Notes under the pieces: model-generated
What the model saw: the letters and a program-made list of their open reading frames with translations, nothing else
The model's database searches: none
Told to the model about the DNA's origin: nothing
In this document: in pieces, positions 47,381 to 55,537 of the stretch
Layout: every line of letters begins with the position of its first letter
How positions within the stretch are numbered: the first letter of the stretch is position 1
From: Anaerolineaceae bacterium UBA700
GTDB lineage: Bacteria; Chloroflexota; Anaerolineae; Anaerolineales; Anaerolineaceae
NCBI GenBank assembly: GCA_002298885.1
Contig: DBMK01000213.1
Span: forward strand, 19,768 to 83,767
Direction of reading: 5' to 3'
Length of the DNA: 64,000 bases
Made by a program: the position numbers and the translations under genes

Positions 47381-47471
47381 AATGCTAATTTCAAATCCTT
47401 GGAAAGAATAATTCATCTCTTTCTTGTCACAAGATAACAATTGTCGGATAATTAGCACAGATGAGTTGCCG

Positions 47472-47777
47472 ATGAGCAAGATAAGAATCCGCATCCCCAG
47501 AAAGAAAATCGTCGAATTCTGCCAACGATGGAAGGTCATAGAGTTCAGCCTATTCGGCTCGATCCTGCGCGAAGATTTTAATCCCGACAGCGATGTGGAC
47601 GTACTGGTCACATTTGCTTCGGATGCGAAGGTGAGCCTTTTCGATATGGCTCTAATGCAAATAGAGCTAAAGGCGATATTTGCGCGTGACGTAGACCTGG
47701 TGGAAAAAGCAGGTCTGGATAATCCTTACCGCCTCCGTGAAATATTGCGGACAGCAAAGAGGGTATATGCGTCCTGA
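47472..47777 (+). CDS. MNT-type nucleotidyltransferase, antitoxin of a HEPN/MNT pair
   Basis: The ATG at 47472 gives 101 residues; an in-frame TTG at 47424 is less likely. The minimal nucleotidyltransferase motif FGSILREDFNPDSDVDVLV (about 25-43) carries the GS and DxD residues, with the third acid in RDVDLVE. Active-site residues are complete. MNT antitoxins inactivate their HEPN toxin by nucleotide transfer. The toxin gene overlaps its 3' end but is badly deleted, leaving an orphan antitoxin. It lies just outside the right island repeat. Confidence 0.85.
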   Translation: MSKIRIRIPRKKIVEFCQRWKVIEFSLFGSILREDFNPDSDVDVLVTFASDAKVSLFDMALMQIELKAIFARDVDLVEKAGLDNPYRLREILRTAKRVYAS

Positions 47778-47907
47778 GGATCGCGATCTTTCTTATTTAT
47801 GGGACATGCGCCAGGCAGCAAGGGAGATCATTGCGTTCATGGCGGGTATCCCTTAGTTGCTCAATCATTTGGAAAAACTTGTTCCTGAGGATGACGAGAC
47901 AGATTAA
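47767..47907 (+). pseudogene. HEPN-domain toxin pseudogene with central deletion
   Basis: From ATG 47767, overlapping the MNT gene by 11 bp as usual, the frame reads MRPEDRDLSYLWDMRQAAREI...AGIP then TAG at 47854. It resumes in the same frame as LLNHLEKLVPEDDETD to TAA 47905. The ends match HEPN proteins of about 110-120 residues. The middle, with the RxxxxH RNase motif, is gone. Confidence 0.75.
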
Positions 47908-47992
47908 TTACCTCGATCAGGGTACAAATTAATTATACGAAAAACTCGCCAAATCCACATCAACACCGGCTGTGGCAACGCTTCCTTTTCCC

Positions 47993-48021
47993 TTGACAAA
48001 TCCTTCACCTTGGTTTATAGT
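47993..48021 (+). promoter_or_regulatory. Sigma-70-type promoter of the marR-exporter operon
   Basis: Perfect TTGACA (47993-47998), 17-base spacer, TATAGT (48016-48021). The MarR start codon is only 23 bp past the -10, with no SD, so the transcript may be almost leaderless. Confidence 0.8.
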
Positions 48022-48045
48022 TAATATCGCTTAACTATTAACTAT
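48017..48045. promoter_or_regulatory. Probable MarR operator
   Basis: Perfect 9-bp inverted repeat atagttaat / attaactat with an 11-base spacer, covering the -10 box and reaching the ATG. An extra ttaactat copy lies inside. Binding here would block transcription, which fits MarR autorepression. Confidence 0.7.
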
Positions 48046-48496
48046 GTCTAAGCAACTCTCTCCGTTTACCACTACCTTCCTGGCCTGGGTCGACCTGTTC
48101 ATGCACCGCTCGATGCGCGGCTTTGTGCGCTACGCCCGCGAGCACGGCTTCTCGGTATCGCAGATTTCGGCGCTATTCCAGATCGGCCACCGCGGCCAGT
48201 TGGGCGTCTCCGACGTCGGCGAAACCCTGGGCGTTACGAACGCCGCCGCCAGCCAGCTTATCGACCGCCTGGTGCAGCAGGGGCTGTTGTTGCGCTCCGA
48301 AAACCCCCAGGACCGGCGGGAAAAGCAGCTCGTGCTCACCGACCAGGGCCGCCAGGTGATCCAGGATTCGGCCGACTCGCGCCGGCAATGGCTGGAACGC
48401 CTGGCCGCCACGCTTTCGCCGGAAGAGCAGGAAAAGGTGGATGAGGCACTTAAAATCCTCATCGAGCACATCAACCAGATGCCGGACGAAAGGTGA
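48044..48496 (+). CDS. MarR-family transcriptional regulator
   Basis: The 150-residue protein has the MarR winged helix: ISALFQIGHRGQLGVSDVGETLGVTNAAASQLIDRLVQQGLLLRSENPQDRREKQLVLTDQG at about 40-105, flanked by dimerisation helices. It most likely represses its own operon through the inverted repeat at the promoter and is released by a ligand of the exporter. The exporter genes follow within 13 bp. The wing has the common DRREK basic motif. Confidence 0.9.
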   Translation: MSKQLSPFTTTFLAWVDLFMHRSMRGFVRYAREHGFSVSQISALFQIGHRGQLGVSDVGETLGVTNAAASQLIDRLVQQGLLLRSENPQDRREKQLVLTDQGRQVIQDSADSRRQWLERLAATLSPEEQEKVDEALKILIEHINQMPDER

Positions 48497-48509
48497 ATTC
48501 AGGTGCTGC

Positions 48510-50750
48510 ATGCAACGTTTATTGAAGTATTTTAAGCCCTTCCTGCTCCTGCTCATCCTCGCCATTGCGCTGCTGTTCGTGCAGGCCAATGCCGACCTGG
48601 CGCTGCCGGATTACATGTCCAAGATCGTCAACATCGGTATCCAGGCCGGCGGGGTGGAAAACGCTGTTCCCCAGGCCATCCGGCAGACCGAGATGAACCG
48701 CCTGACGCTGTTCCTCAGCCCGGAGGACAAGGCCCGGGTGCTCAAGGATTACACGCTGGTCGATCCATCCTCGCCGGATTACACCCGTTACCTGGTGGAG
48801 TACCCCGCCCTGAAGGACACCGCTGTCTACGTGCTCAACGCAGTCGACGCGGCCGAGACCGACTGGCTCAACCCGGTCATGGCCAGGGGGATGCTGGCGG
48901 TGTACGGTATCGAGCAGGTCATGGCCGACCCATCCAAGGCTTCGACCCTGGGCGCGCAAGGCAATTTCGACCTTTCCAAGATCCCGCCGGGCACAGACCT
49001 GTTCGCCCTGATGGGCAAGCTGCCGGCTTCCACCCTGGCCCAGATCAGCGGCGCCATGAACCAACGCTTTGCGACGATGGGCAGCAGCAGCCTGGTCCAG
49101 GCGGCCGCCGCCCCTATCAAGGCCGAATATACCGCCCTGGGGATGGACGCCGGCGCTCTTTCCAGCAAATACATCCTCAATACCGGCTTATTGATGCTGC
49201 TGCTGACACTGGTCTCGGTGGCCTGCACCATTGCGGTGGGGTTCCTTTCAGCCCGCACCGCGGCCGGGCTGGCGCGCAACTTGCGCAAACTCGTCTTCAA
49301 GAAAGTCGAGAGCTTTTCCAACGCCGAGTTCGATAAATTCTCCACCGCCTCGCTGATCACTCGCTCCACCAACGACATCACCCAGATCCAGATGGTGGTG
49401 ATCATGATGGTGCGCATGGTGTTTTACGCTCCCATCATCGGCATCGGCGGCATCATCCGCGCCATCGGCAAGGATTCCTCTATGTGGTGGATCCTGGCGC
49501 TGGCGGTGGGCATCCTGATCCTGCTGATATTTACAGTCTACAACGTGGCTGTGCCGAAGTTCAAAATCATCCAAAAGCTGATCGACCGTCTCAACCTGGT
49601 GACCCGCGAGAGCCTTTCCGGCATGATGGTCATCCGGGCTTTCAACCGTCAGGATTTCGAGCTGGAGCGCTTCGACAAGGCCAATCGTGACCTCACCGCC
49701 ACCAGCCTGTTCGTAAACCGGGTGATGGTGGTGATGATGCCGGTGATGATGCTGATTATGAACGGGGTGACCCTGCTGATCATTTGGATCGGCGCCCACC
49801 AAGTGGCCCAATCCAACATGCAGGTGGGCGACATGATGGCGTTCATGCAGTATGCAATGCAGATCATGTTTGCCTTCCTGATGCTGTCCTTCATGTTCAT
49901 CATCCTGCCGCGTGCCCAGGTTTCTGCCGACCGCATTGCCGACGTGCTCGAGACCGAGCCCTCGGTGATCGATCCCGAAAAGCCGCAGACCCTGGCGGCA
50001 GGTAGCCACGCCACATTGGAATTCGACCACGTCTTCTTCCGCTACCCCGGCGCCGAGGAGGACGTGCTGCACGACATCACCTTTACGGCCCGCCCGGGGC
50101 AGACCACGGCCTTCATCGGCCCGACCGGCGCCGGAAAATCCACCGTAGTCAATCTCATCCCACGCTTCTACGACGTCACCGAGGGCTCGATCAAAGTGGA
50201 CGGCGTGGACGTGCGCGACGTGACCCAGCACGACCTGCGCGCCCGGATCGGCTACGTGCCGCAGAAGAGCCTGCTCTTCTCCGGCACCATTGACAGCAAC
50301 CTGCGCTACGCCGACGAGAATGCGCCGGATGAGGTGCTGCAGGAGGCTGCCGACATTGCCCAGGCTACCGAGTTCATCGAAACCAAACCGGATAAGATGG
50401 AAGAGGCCATCTCTCAGGGCGGCGCCAACGTCTCGGGCGGGCAAAAGCAGCGCCTATCGATCGCACGGGCGCTGGTCAAGCGGGCGCCGATCAATATATT
50501 CGACGACAGCTTCTCAGCGTTGGATTTCAAGACCGATTCGGCTCTGCGGAGGTCGCTTAAGGAGCACGCCTCCGACAGCACCCTGATCCTGGTAACCCAG
50601 CGTGTCGCCACCGTCAAGAATGCCGACCAGATCGTCGTCATGGACGAAGGGCGCATCGTTGGCAAAGGCACCCACCAGGAGCTGATGAAAACTTGCGATA
50701 CCTACAAAGAGATCGCCCTATCCCAGTTGAGCCTGGAGGAGCTGTCATGA
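48510..50750 (+). CDS. ABC exporter half-transporter (degenerate-site subunit)
   Basis: The ATG at 48510 (MQRLLKYFKPF) gives 746 residues. The first membrane helix is near 10-28 and the second only near 225-245, so about 190 residues, probably extracellular, are inserted between them; helices 2-6 follow, then the ATPase. Walker A GPTGAGKST and signature VSGGQKQ are normal. Walker B reads INIFDDSFSALD (Asp for the catalytic Glu) and the switch region is VTQRV (Gln for His). This is the degenerate-site pattern of heterodimeric exporters of the TM287/288 or BmrCD type. Its stop overlaps the partner start by 4 bp. The substrate is unknown; drug, lipid or peptide are possible. Confidence 0.9.
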   Translation: MQRLLKYFKPFLLLLILAIALLFVQANADLALPDYMSKIVNIGIQAGGVENAVPQAIRQTEMNRLTLFLSPEDKARVLKDYTLVDPSSPDYTRYLVEYPALKDTAVYVLNAVDAAETDWLNPVMARGMLAVYGIEQVMADPSKASTLGAQGNFDLSKIPPGTDLFALMGKLPASTLAQISGAMNQRFATMGSSSLVQAAAAPIKAEYTALGMDAGALSSKYILNTGLLMLLLTLVSVACTIAVGFLSARTAAGLARNLRKLVFKKVESFSNAEFDKFSTASLITRSTNDITQIQMVVIMMVRMVFYAPIIGIGGIIRAIGKDSSMWWILALAVGILILLIFTVYNVAVPKFKIIQKLIDRLNLVTRESLSGMMVIRAFNRQDFELERFDKANRDLTATSLFVNRVMVVMMPVMMLIMNGVTLLIIWIGAHQVAQSNMQVGDMMAFMQYAMQIMFAFLMLSFMFIILPRAQVSADRIADVLETEPSVIDPEKPQTLAAGSHATLEFDHVFFRYPGAEEDVLHDITFTARPGQTTAFIGPTGAGKSTVVNLIPRFYDVTEGSIKVDGVDVRDVTQHDLRARIGYVPQKSLLFSGTIDSNLRYADENAPDEVLQEAADIAQATEFIETKPDKMEEAISQGGANVSGGQKQRLSIARALVKRAPINIFDDSFSALDFKTDSALRRSLKEHASDSTLILVTQRVATVKNADQIVVMDEGRIVGKGTHQELMKTCDTYKEIALSQLSLEELS

Positions 50751-52657
50751 GCACGCCAAACCGGAACGAACAATCACAAGCACGCCCGGCGGGGTTCGGT
50801 CCCGGCATGATGGGCGGGCGGCGGCGCGGCGGCTTTGGTCCCGGGCACGGCGGTCCGATGGCCATGATGCCAGGTGAAAAAGCGCGCGATTTCCGCGGCA
50901 CTATGGCAAAACTGATCAAATATCTTCGGGTGTATCGCCTCTCGATCGTGTTGGTGCTGATCATTGCGTCCCTCTCGACCGTGTTCACCATCGTCAGCCC
51001 CAAAATATTGGGCCAGGCCACCACCACATTATTCGACGGCGTTATGGCCTCGCTGGCTGGCACCGGCAGTATCGATTTCGTCTCTATTGGCAACATTATC
51101 CTCAGCGTGGCGGCACTGTACCTGATCGCTTCCGGGTTCAGCTATGCCCAGGGCTGGATCATGTCCGGCATTTCGATGAAAATCACATACCGGTTCCGCA
51201 AGGATATCTCCGAAAAAATCAACCGCATGCCGCTGCGCTACTTCGATGGCACCAATCACGGCGAGGTGCTTTCGCGTATCACTAATGACGTCGACACGGT
51301 CAGCCAGACTCTCAATCAGAGCCTGTCGCAGATTGTCACCTCGGTTATTTCGGTGCTTGGCGTGCTGGTGATGATGCTTTCGATCTCCTGGCTGATGACA
51401 CTGGTGGCGTTGACCATTATCCCGCTCTCGATGTTGATTGTCAGCCTGGTAGTGCGCCAATCTCAGAAGTTCTTCAAGCAGCAGCAGGATTACCTGGGTC
51501 ACGTCAATGGACACGTCGAGGAAATGTACGGCGGGCATATTGTGATGAAAGCTTTCAACGGTGAGGAAAAGAGCGTCCAGCAGTTCGACGAGTATAACGA
51601 CATGCTGTATGCTTCCGCCTGGAAGTCGCAGTTCCTCTCCGGGTTGATGATGCCGGTGATGAACTTCATCGGCAACCTGGGCTATGTGGCCGTGTGTATT
51701 CTGGGCGGCTACCTGACGATCCAGAAGGCTATCACCATCGGCGATATCCAGGCTTTCATTCAATACGTACGCAACTTTACCCAGCCAATCACCCAACTGG
51801 CAAACATCTCGAATGTTCTGCAGCAGACGGCTGCGGCTGCCGAGCGTGTGTTCGAATTCCTGGCGGAGCCTGAGGAAGTGACCGAGACTGCAACCCCGGT
51901 CGACCCGGCCGCGGTGGGCGACTGCGTCGAGTTCGCCGACGTGCACTTCGGCTATAGCCCTGATAAGATCATCATCAACGACTTCTGCGCGACCGCCGAT
52001 TCGGGCAACAAGATTGCCATCGTTGGCCCGACCGGCGCCGGAAAGACCACCATGGTCAAGCTGCTGATGCGCTTTTACGACGTCAACAGCGGCGCCATCC
52101 TGATTGAGGGGCACAACATCCAGGATTTCACCCGCCGCGACCTGCGTAAGATGTTCGGCATGGTGCTGCAGGACACCTGGCTGTTCAACGGCACGATCAT
52201 GGAGAACATCCGCTACGGCCGCCCCGAGGCCAGCGACGCCGAAGTGATCGCCGCGGCCAAGGCCGCCCACCTGGACCACTTCGTGCGCGCCCTACCCGAA
52301 GGTTACAACTTCGTGCTGAACGAGGAGGCAACCAACATCTCGCAGGGGCAGATGCAGCTATTGACCATCGCCCGCGCCATCCTGGCCAACCCCAAGATGC
52401 TCATTTTGGACGAGGCGACCAGCTCGGTCGATACGCGCACCGAGGTGCTGATCCAGAAAGCCATGGACAGGCTGATGGCTCATCGCACCAGCTTCATCAT
52501 CGCCCACCGCCTGTCGACGATCCGCGACGCCGACCTGATCCTGGTGATGCGCGACGGCGACATCGTGGAGCAGGGCAGCCATGAGGAGCTGCTGGAGCGC
52601 AATGGCTTCTACGCTGAGCTGTATAACAGCCAGTTTGAGGTTGCGCAAATGGCATAA
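50747..52657 (+). CDS. ABC exporter half-transporter (catalytic-site partner)
   Basis: The 636-residue protein starts at ATG 50747. A Gly/Met/Arg-rich extension (GPGMMGGRRRGGFGPGHGG) of about 45 residues leads to EKARDFRGTMAKLIKYL, typical for this family. Six membrane helices and an ATPase domain follow: Walker A GPTGAGKTT, Walker B MLILDEATSSVD with intact Glu, switch His in IAHRLSTI, but a modified signature ISQGQMQ. Combined with the partner's changes, one of the two ATP sites in the heterodimer should be active and the other degenerate. It is co-transcribed with marR. Confidence 0.92.
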   Translation: MSTPNRNEQSQARPAGFGPGMMGGRRRGGFGPGHGGPMAMMPGEKARDFRGTMAKLIKYLRVYRLSIVLVLIIASLSTVFTIVSPKILGQATTTLFDGVMASLAGTGSIDFVSIGNIILSVAALYLIASGFSYAQGWIMSGISMKITYRFRKDISEKINRMPLRYFDGTNHGEVLSRITNDVDTVSQTLNQSLSQIVTSVISVLGVLVMMLSISWLMTLVALTIIPLSMLIVSLVVRQSQKFFKQQQDYLGHVNGHVEEMYGGHIVMKAFNGEEKSVQQFDEYNDMLYASAWKSQFLSGLMMPVMNFIGNLGYVAVCILGGYLTIQKAITIGDIQAFIQYVRNFTQPITQLANISNVLQQTAAAAERVFEFLAEPEEVTETATPVDPAAVGDCVEFADVHFGYSPDKIIINDFCATADSGNKIAIVGPTGAGKTTMVKLLMRFYDVNSGAILIEGHNIQDFTRRDLRKMFGMVLQDTWLFNGTIMENIRYGRPEASDAEVIAAAKAAHLDHFVRALPEGYNFVLNEEATNISQGQMQLLTIARAILANPKMLILDEATSSVDTRTEVLIQKAMDRLMAHRTSFIIAHRLSTIRDADLILVMRDGDIVEQGSHEELLERNGFYAELYNSQFEVAQMA

Positions 52658-52676
52658 TTGCGCGAGGATATAAGAA

Positions 52677-53315
52677 ATGGACACAAAACCATATTCTGTT
52701 ACCATCAGTCACCAGCTTGGCAGCGGCGGCGCCTATATTGGAGAAAAATTGGGCGGCCGGCTGGGAATCCCGTTCCTAGACCGAGATATTCTGCGCGAGG
52801 TGGCCCGCCAGTTGGATGTGGCCGAGTCCGAGCTGGCGCACCGCGAGGAGCGGCTGTCCTCTTTCTGGCAGAACTTCGCCCGCCTGGCGGTGCTGACCGA
52901 CCCCGCCCTGGGCCTGGCCGCTCAGCGCTACGTCCCCTCGGACAACCTGGTGTTCCAGGTGGAATGCAGCACCATCCAGCGCGTCGCCGCCAAAAGCTCG
53001 GCCGTCTTCCTGGGCCGCTGCGGCTTCCATATCCTGCGTGACCACCCGCGCCGGGTCAGCATCCTGGTCACCGCCGACCAACCCGCCCGCATCAAGCGGG
53101 TGCGCGAACTGTACAAACTTTCCGAGGAGGACGCCCTCGGCCTAATCAAGACCAACGACCGGGACCGGGCGGACTATATACGCACGCTGACCAAGCAGGA
53201 CTGGCTGGATGCGCGCCATTACGACCTGTGCGTGAATACGACTTCGGTGGGCTGGGATTGCGCAGTGGACCTGGCCGAGAAATGCGTGCGGATTAAATTG
53301 CAGCTTCCCGACTAA
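52677..53315 (+). CDS. Cytidylate-kinase-like family protein
   Basis: The 212-residue P-loop protein opens with VTISHQLGSGGAYIGEKLGGRLGIPFLDRDIL, the signature of the cytidylate kinase-like family (ISRxxGSGGxxIGxxLA), and has FLGRCGFHIL and the RAxYxxxLTxQDWxDxxxYDLxxNT pattern (about 160-185). True Cmk enzymes phosphorylate CMP; this family's substrate is not established. It lies 19 bp after the exporter and is probably the last gene of that operon. A convergent terminator follows. Confidence 0.82.
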   Translation: MDTKPYSVTISHQLGSGGAYIGEKLGGRLGIPFLDRDILREVARQLDVAESELAHREERLSSFWQNFARLAVLTDPALGLAAQRYVPSDNLVFQVECSTIQRVAAKSSAVFLGRCGFHILRDHPRRVSILVTADQPARIKRVRELYKLSEEDALGLIKTNDRDRADYIRTLTKQDWLDARHYDLCVNTTSVGWDCAVDLAEKCVRIKLQLPD

Positions 53316-53340
53316 GCTGTCCACAATTAAAGAAAAATTA

Positions 53341-53379
53341 TAGCGTTTTTTGAACGGCGAAGCCTTTCAAAAAACGCTA
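53341..53379. terminator. Bidirectional terminator between convergent genes
   Basis: A 14-bp stem tagcgttttttgaa / ttcaaaaaacgcta with an 11-base loop. A and T runs lie inside the stem. It overlaps the stop codon of the minus-strand TPR gene at 53377. Confidence 0.7.
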
Positions 53380-55392
53380 ATTCATTAAATAACGGGTCGC
53401 CCGCGCTTTTCCCTGGCGGGTGAGGATACCCATTTCTACCAGCTCGTTCAGGTCGCGGATGGCCTGCTCCTTGGAAATCCCCGTCAGGCGGGCGCACTCG
53501 TCGCTTTTAAGCTCCCCAATCTCCTTCAGGTAGGCCAAAATTTGCTGCTGGCGATCGCTCAAGCCCTTCTCGGGTCGCGCCAGGCCGGGATAAACGGAGG
53601 CCAGCTCTTCGAAACTGTCCTGGTAGCGTTTTAAGCCCATCTCGGCGGCGATGGACGTGCCCTCTTTAAAAAACACGCGCCCTTCATTCACCTCGCCCAG
53701 GGCCGAATATGCCTCGGCCAGGTCGTAACAGGCCGAGGCCTGGCGGTTGCGGTTGCCCATTTCGATGTAGATCTCACGCGCCTGGGCGTCGTGGGCGATG
53801 GCCTGGGGAAAATCCTTCATCCAAAAATAGCAGGCTCCCAGGCTCTTCTGCACCATGGCTTCCATCTTGCGGTTGCCAGACTGCGCTGCCAGCCGCCCGG
53901 CCGTGTGCAGGTATTCCAGGGCGTGGGCGTAGTCGCCCGTTTCGGTGTAAATGGTACCCAGGTTGTGGGCCGAATTGAGCATCAGGTCCAGGTTTTGGAT
54001 CTCGTTGGCGGCCAGCCAGCCCTGCTGATGGTGTTCCAGCGCCTCTTTCAGGCTGCGGTTGTGGTAGTGCCAGTCGCCCAGCGCATTGTGAAGCTGCGAC
54101 CAGGTCTCACGGTCGCCCGCTTCCACCAGCCGGGTCGCCTTGGTCAGCAGGTCCCAGGCCTGGGGCAGGTCGGGCCGTTCCTGAATGTAAATCCAGGCCA
54201 GGTCGACGTACACACGCGCCAGCAGGGCGGGCAGCCTGGGGTTCGATTCCAGCAATTGGATGCAATAAAGGTAGTGGGCCAGGGCCTCGTCCAGGTTTTT
54301 CAATTCCAGGACGCGTGCCCGGCGATAATACGCCAGGGCCTTGGTCTCCAGGTCGCGGGCGCTCAACGCTTTGCCGTATTCGACAGCCGCCGTATCCACG
54401 TCTTGCATCATTTCCGCCAGCCCGCCGGCGATGATCTTCATCTGCACCCAGGTCGTCTCGGCCAGTTCCCCTGGGCGGAATTCCGCCAGCATGGCGCGCA
54501 GCTCCTCGCGCTGCATGTTGTCCACGATCGCCTGGTGATGGCTCACCAGCAGTTCGGCTGCGCTGCGCAGCATACCGGCCTGGCGAAAGTGGATGGCGGC
54601 GTCGATGTAGTCGCCGCTTTCGGCGGAGCGCCCGGCGGCGGCCTCATGCCAGGCGCGGCGTTCGCCCGAGCTGAGCAGGCCCAGCAGGTAGGGGCGGATC
54701 TCCGGATGGGCGATGACGATGGTGTGCTCGTCGTTGCTCACCAGCAGGCGGTTATCGAACAGGCGAGTGAGGGCGATGGGCGTTCTGGCTGTAGCGTCGC
54801 TTTCGGAGCGCGCCAGGATCGATTCCAGCAGGGCCAGGTCTACCGGGTGGCGGAAAATGGCCGCGCAGCGCAGGATGGCCTGTTCGGCGGGCAGCAGCCC
54901 GGCGTAGCGCATAGCCACGTACTGCTGCTTGCGGCGGGGCAGGTCCTGCGGCGCCGCCAGCTCCTGGCGCAGCACCCCCGCCGCGGCGTTGAACGCCAGT
55001 GGGCGCGTGTCGTAAAGCGTTTGTTCCACCACCCCCATTTTCTCCGCCAGCTCGGAGACACGCATCCCGTGCAGGTAGAAATGTTCCAGCAGCAAATAGA
55101 TCCGCCACGCGTAAGCCGTCCATTGCAGCTCGCCGGCTGGACGCAGACGCTCCACCGCCCAATGCATTACCGCCGTCAGGGCCAGCGCCCGGCCGTCCAA
55201 CGTGACCGGCTCGTCGGATAGGAAACAAGTGGCGACGAGCGAGCTCTGCGCAAGGGGCGAGGTGCCCAGCTCGAGGAGCTGGCCCTCCCGGCAGGATTTG
55301 AGCGCCTGGTTTACCAGAGCGGCGAACTCGGAATCCGGCAGATTCAGCAGAATCGTGTCATTCATGCTCCTAATCATAGCGAATCGTGGCAT
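53377..55392 (-). CDS. TPR-repeat regulator with C-terminal winged helix
   Basis: This frame encodes 671 residues. Likely starts are ATG 55392 or the internal ATG 55365 (MNDTILLNLPD), the latter with AGGAG unusually close. The N-terminal ~130 residues contain a putative HTH (VSELAEKMGVVEQTLYDTRPLAF). A helical region and at least six TPR-like repeats follow (about 260-600; for example SAHNLGTIYTETGDYAHALEYLHTAGRL and ACYDLAEAYSALGEVNEG). The C-terminal ~65 residues form a winged helix (LSDRQQQILAYLKEIGEL, LTGISKEQAIRDLNELVEMGIL). No NB-ARC P-loop is seen. It is probably a transcription regulator with a TPR sensor region; targets are unknown, and the divergent secreted peptidase gene is a candidate. 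Confidence 0.8.
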   Translation of the reverse strand: MPRFAMIRSMNDTILLNLPDSEFAALVNQALKSCREGQLLELGTSPLAQSSLVATCFLSDEPVTLDGRALALTAVMHWAVERLRPAGELQWTAYAWRIYLLLEHFYLHGMRVSELAEKMGVVEQTLYDTRPLAFNAAAGVLRQELAAPQDLPRRKQQYVAMRYAGLLPAEQAILRCAAIFRHPVDLALLESILARSESDATARTPIALTRLFDNRLLVSNDEHTIVIAHPEIRPYLLGLLSSGERRAWHEAAAGRSAESGDYIDAAIHFRQAGMLRSAAELLVSHHQAIVDNMQREELRAMLAEFRPGELAETTWVQMKIIAGGLAEMMQDVDTAAVEYGKALSARDLETKALAYYRRARVLELKNLDEALAHYLYCIQLLESNPRLPALLARVYVDLAWIYIQERPDLPQAWDLLTKATRLVEAGDRETWSQLHNALGDWHYHNRSLKEALEHHQQGWLAANEIQNLDLMLNSAHNLGTIYTETGDYAHALEYLHTAGRLAAQSGNRKMEAMVQKSLGACYFWMKDFPQAIAHDAQAREIYIEMGNRNRQASACYDLAEAYSALGEVNEGRVFFKEGTSIAAEMGLKRYQDSFEELASVYPGLARPEKGLSDRQQQILAYLKEIGELKSDECARLTGISKEQAIRDLNELVEMGILTRQGKARATRYLMN

Positions 55393-55476
55393 GCTGATGC
55401 AAGGAAACGGGCGATACTTTCATTTCTGTAAGGTCAAACCTTTGGAAAAGTTTACAGACCGGCCCCGCTTGACTCG

Positions 55477-55514
55477 TTAGAATGAGATCGTCTCAATCCA
55501 TCATTCTAATTTTT
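55477..55514 (+). terminator. Terminator-like hairpin upstream of the LRR-peptidase gene
   Basis: A 9-bp stem ttagaatga / tcattctaa with a 15-base loop, followed by TTTTT, 24 bp before the ATG at 55538. In the leader of the gene it could act as an attenuator; the weak stem makes this uncertain. Confidence 0.4.
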
Positions 55515-55537
55515 CAGACGCTTATCGGGAGGAATGT

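Noticed and set aside
49248..52279. Long minus-strand open frames (398 and 416 codons) opposite the ABC exporter genes
   Set aside because: His/Asp-rich antisense artefacts; the plus strand carries intact ABC motifs.
53791..55221. 476-codon plus-strand open frame opposite the TPR regulator
   Set aside because: GC-rich antisense frame; the minus-strand protein has clear TPR and winged-helix patterns.
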